Positions 60,746-64,000 of a stretch of DNA of 64,000 nt are shown in pieces. The position numbers were made by a program, and so were the translations under genes. Below the pieces are notes generated by a model that saw only the letters and a list, made by a program, of their open reading frames with translations, ran no database searches and was not told where the DNA came from. The DNA is from DASPPM01 sp052143835 (GTDB lineage Bacteria > Pseudomonadota > Alphaproteobacteria > JACZXZ01), in NCBI GenBank assembly GCA_052143835.1, contig JBKQRV010000097.1, positions 34,891 through 98,890 of the forward strand. The letters are read 5' to 3'. Each line of letters opens with the position of its first letter. Position 1 is the stretch's first letter.

Positions 60746-60774
60746 TCCGTTCCTCGGCCCGGACCAGGCCCATC

Positions 60775-60805
60775 AAAAAACCGCCGCAGCGCTGCCGCCG
60801 GGCGG
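60775..60805 (-). terminator. Intrinsic terminator after the distal SAM-II aptamer
   Basis: A GC-rich hairpin with CCGCC/GGCGG at its base and GCAGCGCTGC inside, followed at once by six T residues on the minus strand. It lies between the two aptamers, so SAM binding to the first could control early termination. Confidence 0.65.
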
Positions 60806-60814
60806 TCTTCCCGT

Positions 60815-60866
60815 CGCTTTAGCGGCATTTTTTCCGCGCCCGCAAGCTGATCTCAAATCGGCGCGA
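60815..60866 (-). ncRNA. SAM-II riboswitch, distal copy
   Basis: A perfect 6-bp P1 stem CGCGCC/GGCGCG encloses GATTTGAGATCAGCTTGCG; the linker is A-rich and is followed by GCTAAAGC. It has the same conserved blocks as the proximal copy, 70 bases further upstream, and is followed by an intrinsic terminator. Confidence 0.85.
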
Positions 60867-61067
60867 TGGCAGACGTTAGCGGGATCGCGGGCGCGTGTCA
60901 ACGTGAGCGCTTGTTGCTCCCGGGAAGACCGGTTCTGCGTCCGATTTTGGTTTCGATGACGGGTTGTGGACGCCAATTCTCGATATGTTCTATCATCGAC
61001 GCGAGGCTACCCGGCTATCGCCGATCCCTGCAACCCATTTGGACGATTGCCGTGAAGGGAGCAGATG

Positions 61068-61865
61068 ATGCCCGATAAGCCCATCGTGCCGACCCTCGGT
61101 GCCAATTCATTTAGCTGCCCATATTGCGACGCCTTGTCGCATCAGACGTGGTTTCGGCCCTTCCTTGAGCCCTATGAAAAGGACCGTTCTCCTACCTCCA
61201 AGGCTGACGCCGCTTCGATAGTCGCCGGTATAAGGAGCGATCGCAATTTGCAAGACGACGGCGTTGTTATCGCTCACTGGGAATCTGTCGCATCCGGGCG
61301 CCTCTTTCGATACAAGCACGAGCAGCGTCGCTCGCTTGACGTTGAGCTCGAAAATGCCAGTTTCAGCCTTTGCTTCAGTTGCGGCCAAATCGCTGTTTGG
61401 GTATCCGACAACCTCCTCTACCCGACACGCTCGTACACCTTCAAGCCGCACTCGGACATTCCCGGCGAACTCGCTCCAGACTTCAAAGAAGCTGCCGACA
61501 TCGTTGGCGCTTCACCCCGCGCAGCCGCGGCACTTCTCCGTCTCTGCATTCAGAAGCTCATGCCACTTCTCGGCGAGAAGGGCCAAAACATCAACGACGA
61601 TATCGCGAGCCTAGTGCAGAAAGGGCTCAATCCTTCCATCCAGCAAGCTCTCGACTTTGTTCGCGTGATCGGAAACAACGCAGTTCATCCAGGTGAGATT
61701 GATCTAAAGGACGACAAGGGTACTGCAACCACCCTATTTGGATTGGTCAACCTGATTGTCGAGAAGATGATCGCGGAACCTAAACACATCCAGTCCCTCT
61801 ACGAAGGCCTTCCGGCAAGCTCTCGCGCAGCAATTCAGAAGCGCGACAAGAAGCCGGGCTCCTGA
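61068..61865 (+). CDS. DUF4145 protein
   Basis: 265 residues from ATG 61068 (GGGAG at 7 bases; ATG 61065 is an alternative). The N-terminal part has CPYC and CFSCG pairs, probably a zinc ribbon. The C-terminal DUF4145 domain reads RAAAALLRLCIQKLMPLLGE, then QALDFVRVIGNNAVHPGEID, the RNxxxH-like pattern of HEPN-related helical domains. DUF4145 is often found beside or fused to restriction and other defence genes. Here it begins an AT-richer patchwork region; no partner is evident. Confidence 0.85.
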   Translation: MPDKPIVPTLGANSFSCPYCDALSHQTWFRPFLEPYEKDRSPTSKADAASIVAGIRSDRNLQDDGVVIAHWESVASGRLFRYKHEQRRSLDVELENASFSLCFSCGQIAVWVSDNLLYPTRSYTFKPHSDIPGELAPDFKEAADIVGASPRAAAALLRLCIQKLMPLLGEKGQNINDDIASLVQKGLNPSIQQALDFVRVIGNNAVHPGEIDLKDDKGTATTLFGLVNLIVEKMIAEPKHIQSLYEGLPASSRAAIQKRDKKPGS

Positions 61866-61959
61866 AATTGGGCAGCCTGAAAGGGGGGACATACTCAACA
61901 ATCTAAGGATCGGTTTGGACTTCTTCGGTCTGTGCAGAGAGGTTAAGCGGCTAACATGC

Positions 61960-62118
61960 GCCGCCTCTTTGGGTTGAGATAACGCAACTTCCTTCGTCGG
62001 CTTTGGTTTCGGTGTATCATCTCACTCGGAGGCGGGATGGCCGCACCTGCGACGCGCGGCAGACTCTCGCGGCCGCCGCCGTCGTGGCGCCACCTGTCAG
62101 GTGACTACCATGTCAGGG
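61960..62118 (+). repeat. Diverged direct repeat, copy A
   Basis: It shares three blocks in the same order with 62962-63101: GCCGCCTCTTTGGG, GTCGGCTTTGGT and CTGTCAGGTGA-TACCAT-TCAGG. The spacers between blocks differ in length (159 versus 140 bases overall). The two copies flank the small membrane protein gene. Confidence 0.6.
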
Positions 62119-62244
62119 CAAATTGTAGCGTTTAATCCGCGAAAACATGGCGACCTTATCACCTTCGCCTTTTCAAAAGAGCGCGTTCACCGGCTCATCT
62201 CCAAACGTATTGATGGCGAATGGAAGAGTTTACACAATTTTTAG
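62110..62244 (+). CDS. Possible 44-residue basic protein
   Basis: ATG 62110 to TAG 62242-62244. The product (MSGQIVAFNPRKHGDLITFA, then FSKERVHRLISKRIDGEWKS) is hydrophilic with ordinary amino-acid use, but has no clear ribosome-binding site and begins inside repeat copy A. Confidence 0.25.
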   Translation: MSGQIVAFNPRKHGDLITFAFSKERVHRLISKRIDGEWKSLHNF

Positions 62245-62322
62245 TTGATTTGGCGAACGAAGTCTGTGTAACCTTCCAGCCCTCAAATAGAAACAAGACC
62301 CATCCCGCGGACGAGGTGAGAC

Positions 62323-62739
62323 GTGACCGACAGCGCCAAAAACCCGAGCGAAGCCAGAGTCCACGTCCTAGGGGCAATGCTCGGCGTTGCGATAGCGTTC
62401 GCGGCAGAAAAGACCGTAAAGGGTGAATTGGACTGGCCTCAGATCATCGCCTTTCCTGCATTTGTAATCACGGCGGTGGTCTTCACAATCGCGATGATGC
62501 GGATGCAACAGGACGAGAAGTACGCAAAGGCCCTATCTGAAAACCTCTTGCGGGCGTCTTACGATCTAGTCTCAGACGTGCTGACTGCGACGCTCTTGGT
62601 TGTAATGGCATTTTACCTCGACAACGCTATTGGACTGTTTCTTACCAATCTGGGAATGAGGTTCGTCGATCTGTCGGTCATTTTCCTAGTGGTGCGGCCG
62701 GTGGAAAAAAAGCCGATGCAGAAGCCAAAACCCCGGTAA
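62323..62739 (+). CDS. Small membrane protein, possibly frameshifted at 3' end
   Basis: 138 residues from GTG 62323 (GAGGTGAGAC upstream). Three or four hydrophobic segments (VLGAMLGVAIAFAA; IIAFPAFVITAVVFTIAMM; VLTATLLVVMAFYL; FVDLSVIFLVV). Just before the end there is a run of seven A (62705-62711) forming A-AAA-AAG. In the -1 frame the protein would continue through further membrane segments to 63032. No family is recognised. Confidence 0.6.
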   Translation: MTDSAKNPSEARVHVLGAMLGVAIAFAAEKTVKGELDWPQIIAFPAFVITAVVFTIAMMRMQQDEKYAKALSENLLRASYDLVSDVLTATLLVVMAFYLDNAIGLFLTNLGMRFVDLSVIFLVVRPVEKKPMQKPKPR

Positions 62740-63032
62740 AAACTAAAATCTGGATAATCGTTGATTCGATAGCACTTCTTGTCCTGATAGGCACAGCGTT
62801 CGTCCTACGGCTCTATGGTGTTTGGAATTCGCGGGGAGCGCTGGCAATGTCAATAGCGTTCCTTTTGCTCACGATTATCGACACCCTAATCGATTTTGCG
62901 AATAACGGTCCATTTTACTTCAATGCCGACGCAGTACAGAGAAAGCAATCGGTTGACATTTGCCGCCTCTTTGGGCTGAGGTCGGGCGGCTTTCTTTGTC
63001 GGCTTTGGTCGTGGTGGATTCCTCCTTTGTGA
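62712..63032 (+). pseudogene. -1-frame continuation of the membrane protein
   Basis: From base 62712, the -1 frame is open for 106 codons and reads KTKIWIIVDSIALLVLIGTA, then LAMSIAFLLLTIIDTLIDFA and NNGPFYFNADAV. It has clear membrane segments and normal codon use but no good start of its own. The last third (from 62962) lies in repeat copy B and is probably not original protein. It could be a gene broken by one extra A, or the product of programmed -1 frameshifting. Confidence 0.5.
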
Positions 63033-63101
63033 ATCCGCCGAAGAAGGTCTTGAGATGCGCGCGGCCGCGGCCCCGACTGTCAGGTGATTACCATCTCAGG
63101 A
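62962..63101 (+). repeat. Diverged direct repeat, copy B
   Basis: Partner of copy A at 61960-62118, with the same three conserved blocks in the same orientation. It replaces the end of the membrane-protein frame and lies upstream of the GST fragment. Confidence 0.6.
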
Positions 63102-63176
63102 CATTTAGAGCTCAGCGACCGAATTTGCTCAGCACATCAGCCCAAATTATAGTCTGTGGACGGGAAGGTGAGACGA

Positions 63177-63509
63177 ATGAAGCTCTATTCCGGACCCTCG
63201 AGCCTGTTCGCGCGCAAGGTGGAGATCGCCCTCCTCGAGAAGGCGCTGGCGTTCGAGCGCGTCATGGTGCCCTTCAGCCAGGCGGAGGGCTACGCGCCCA
63301 AGCATCCAGCTGTGCTCGCCGCCAACCCCAAAGGGCAAGTCCCGGTGCTGATCGACGGCGATCTCAGCCTCTTCGATTCCACGGTCATCTTCGAGTATCT
63401 CGAGGACGCCTATCCCACCCCGCCGCTCTTCCCGGCGGGAGCGAAAGAGCCCGCGCGCTCTACGTCACTGTGGTCGGCAGGAGGGTGGTCGTGGTTCGGG
63501 CGTTCGTGA
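63177..63509 (+). pseudogene. Glutathione S-transferase, N-terminal fragment
   Basis: ATG 63177. The thioredoxin-like GST N-domain is present (LYSGPSSLFARKVEIALLEK, then NPKGQVPVLIDGDLSLFDST, then VIFEYLEDAYP, with the conserved cis-Pro and the S of the DS glutathione site). After FPAGAKEPAR (about 63456) the GST sequence stops; the next 18 codons belong to another gene read out of frame. The helical C-terminal domain is missing, so the gene is broken. Confidence 0.8.
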
Positions 63510-63577
63510 AGAAGACGCCGAAGACCCCGCGTGCCGAGATCGAACTTGCGCTTCGGAGAGCGAAGCAAATCACATGA
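63453..63577 (+). pseudogene. HigB/Gp49-like toxin, C-terminal fragment
   Basis: In the frame ending at TGA 63575-63577, about 40 codons read ALYVTVVGRRVVVVRAFVKK, then TPKTPRAEIELALRRAKQ. That matches the last third of HigB-type (Gp49-like, RelE superfamily) mRNA interferases, including the KKT.KTP..EIE.A motif. The first two thirds have been replaced by GST sequence, so no active toxin is made. Its stop overlaps the higA start (ATGA). Confidence 0.75.
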
Positions 63578-63855
63578 CCATTCCATTGGAGAAACTCAAG
63601 GCGCGTCTCCTCGCCAAGCCCAAGGTCAAGGCCGAATACGACGCGCTCGCCCCCGAGTTCGAGATTTCCGCCGAACTGGTCAGGGCTCGGTTGCGCGCCG
63701 GGCTATCCCAGGCGGAACTGGCCGCCCGCATGGGGACCAGTCAGTCAGCCATCGCCCGGCTGGAAAGCGGGCAGACGCTACCAAGCACCAAGATGCTTCT
63801 GCGCTTTGCCAAGGCAACCGGCAGCGAGTTCCATGTGCGCCTGTCGGCGGCTTGA
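63574..63855 (+). CDS. higA: HigA-like XRE antitoxin (orphan)
   Basis: 93 residues. XRE HTH near the centre (RLRAGLSQAELAARMGTSQS, then AIARLESGQTLPSTKMLLRF) followed by AKATGSEFHVRLSA, the typical end of HigA antitoxins of the Gp49-HigA group. It is intact, and its ATG overlaps the stop of the truncated toxin. Without a toxin it may persist as a stand-alone repressor. Confidence 0.88.
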   Translation: MTIPLEKLKARLLAKPKVKAEYDALAPEFEISAELVRARLRAGLSQAELAARMGTSQSAIARLESGQTLPSTKMLLRFAKATGSEFHVRLSAA

Positions 63856-63957
63856 TGCAGCTGCAGGTTCCGGCCGATATCCTGGTGCAGCCTTATGAGT
63901 TGCGCTCCGCGGCGTAGCCCTCGCAATCATGGGTGCCGTGACGCACCCCCCTCCCTG

Positions 63958-63980
63958 CCCTCCCCCTCAAGGGGGGAGGG
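63958..63980. repeat. GC-rich hairpin repeat after higA
   Basis: CCCTCCCCC and GGGGGAGGG flank a short loop. This form is typical of dispersed intergenic palindromes or terminators in high-GC proteobacteria. Nothing else is seen from 63856 to the end. Confidence 0.5.
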
Positions 63981-64000
63981 GATATCTGGGCGACTTCAAT

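Larger units (their letters stand above)
61866..62322. other. Spacer with repeat copy A and doubtful small frames
   Basis: No firm gene. It holds repeat copy A (61960-62118) and two overlapping small frames: 62110-62244, and one from ATG 62220 that reads MEEFTQFLVDLANEVCVTF in another frame. The base composition is more AT-rich than the rest of the chromosome. Confidence 0.5.

Noticed and set aside
1..64000. CRISPR array
   Set aside because: No regularly spaced short direct repeats were seen, and no cas gene is present.

Overview
The window is a high-GC chromosomal segment, most likely from an alphaproteobacterium. The evidence is strongly GC-ending codon use, tandem SAM-II riboswitches (a class found mainly in alphaproteobacteria) in front of metZ, a MerR-controlled fatty-acid operon, TrpB2, UbiD/UbiX, and several hybrid histidine kinases. 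Four blocks can be separated.

(1) 1-7635, minus strand: a type I restriction-modification operon read hsdM - abiEi - abiEii - DUF262 remnant - hsdS - hsdR (hsdR runs off the left edge). All junctions after hsdM-abiEi are 4-base stop/start overlaps. An AbiE-type toxin-antitoxin pair therefore sits inside the restriction operon. It has its own apparent leaderless promoter overlapped by a perfect 10-bp-arm palindrome. Next, at 7869-12719, comes a minus-strand signalling operon: secreted Cache protein, membrane hybrid kinase, CheY-like receiver, receiver-nucleotidyl cyclase.

(2) 13266-31004: a 17.7-kb integrative element next to tRNA-Pro(CGG). It is bounded by a 29-bp direct repeat of the tRNA 3' end and carries paired GTGTTACCC arm-type motifs at both ends. 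It encodes a tyrosine integrase, an AlpA regulator translationally coupled to a RepA-like ATPase, and iteron-like repeats. It also has an incomplete set of phage morphogenesis genes (prohead-protease-like, tape measure, small terminase subunit), twin-arginine-signal proteins, an M41-like metallopeptidase domain and many small unknowns. No portal, major capsid or large terminase is visible, so it looks like a satellite or a decayed prophage.

(3) 31055-60641: ordinary chromosomal genes. They include an extradiol dioxygenase, cytochrome c, a class III aminotransferase, a SAM hydrolase family protein, a three-step phosphorelay kinase convergent with an NtrC-type activator, TrpB2, UbiD/UbiX with MlaC, and a beta-oxidation operon (fadD-merR-thiolase-fadB-acyl-CoA dehydrogenase) behind two MerR-type operators. 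FadL, an enoyl-CoA hydratase, an SDR, an RlmM-like methyltransferase, and a rhodanese-metZ operon behind two SAM-II riboswitches follow.

(4) 61068-64000: a more AT-rich patchwork. It holds a DUF4145 protein, a small membrane protein interrupted at a slippery A-AAA-AAG heptamer, two diverged copies of a roughly 150-bp repeat, a GST fragment joined to the tail of a HigB-like toxin, and an intact HigA-like antitoxin.
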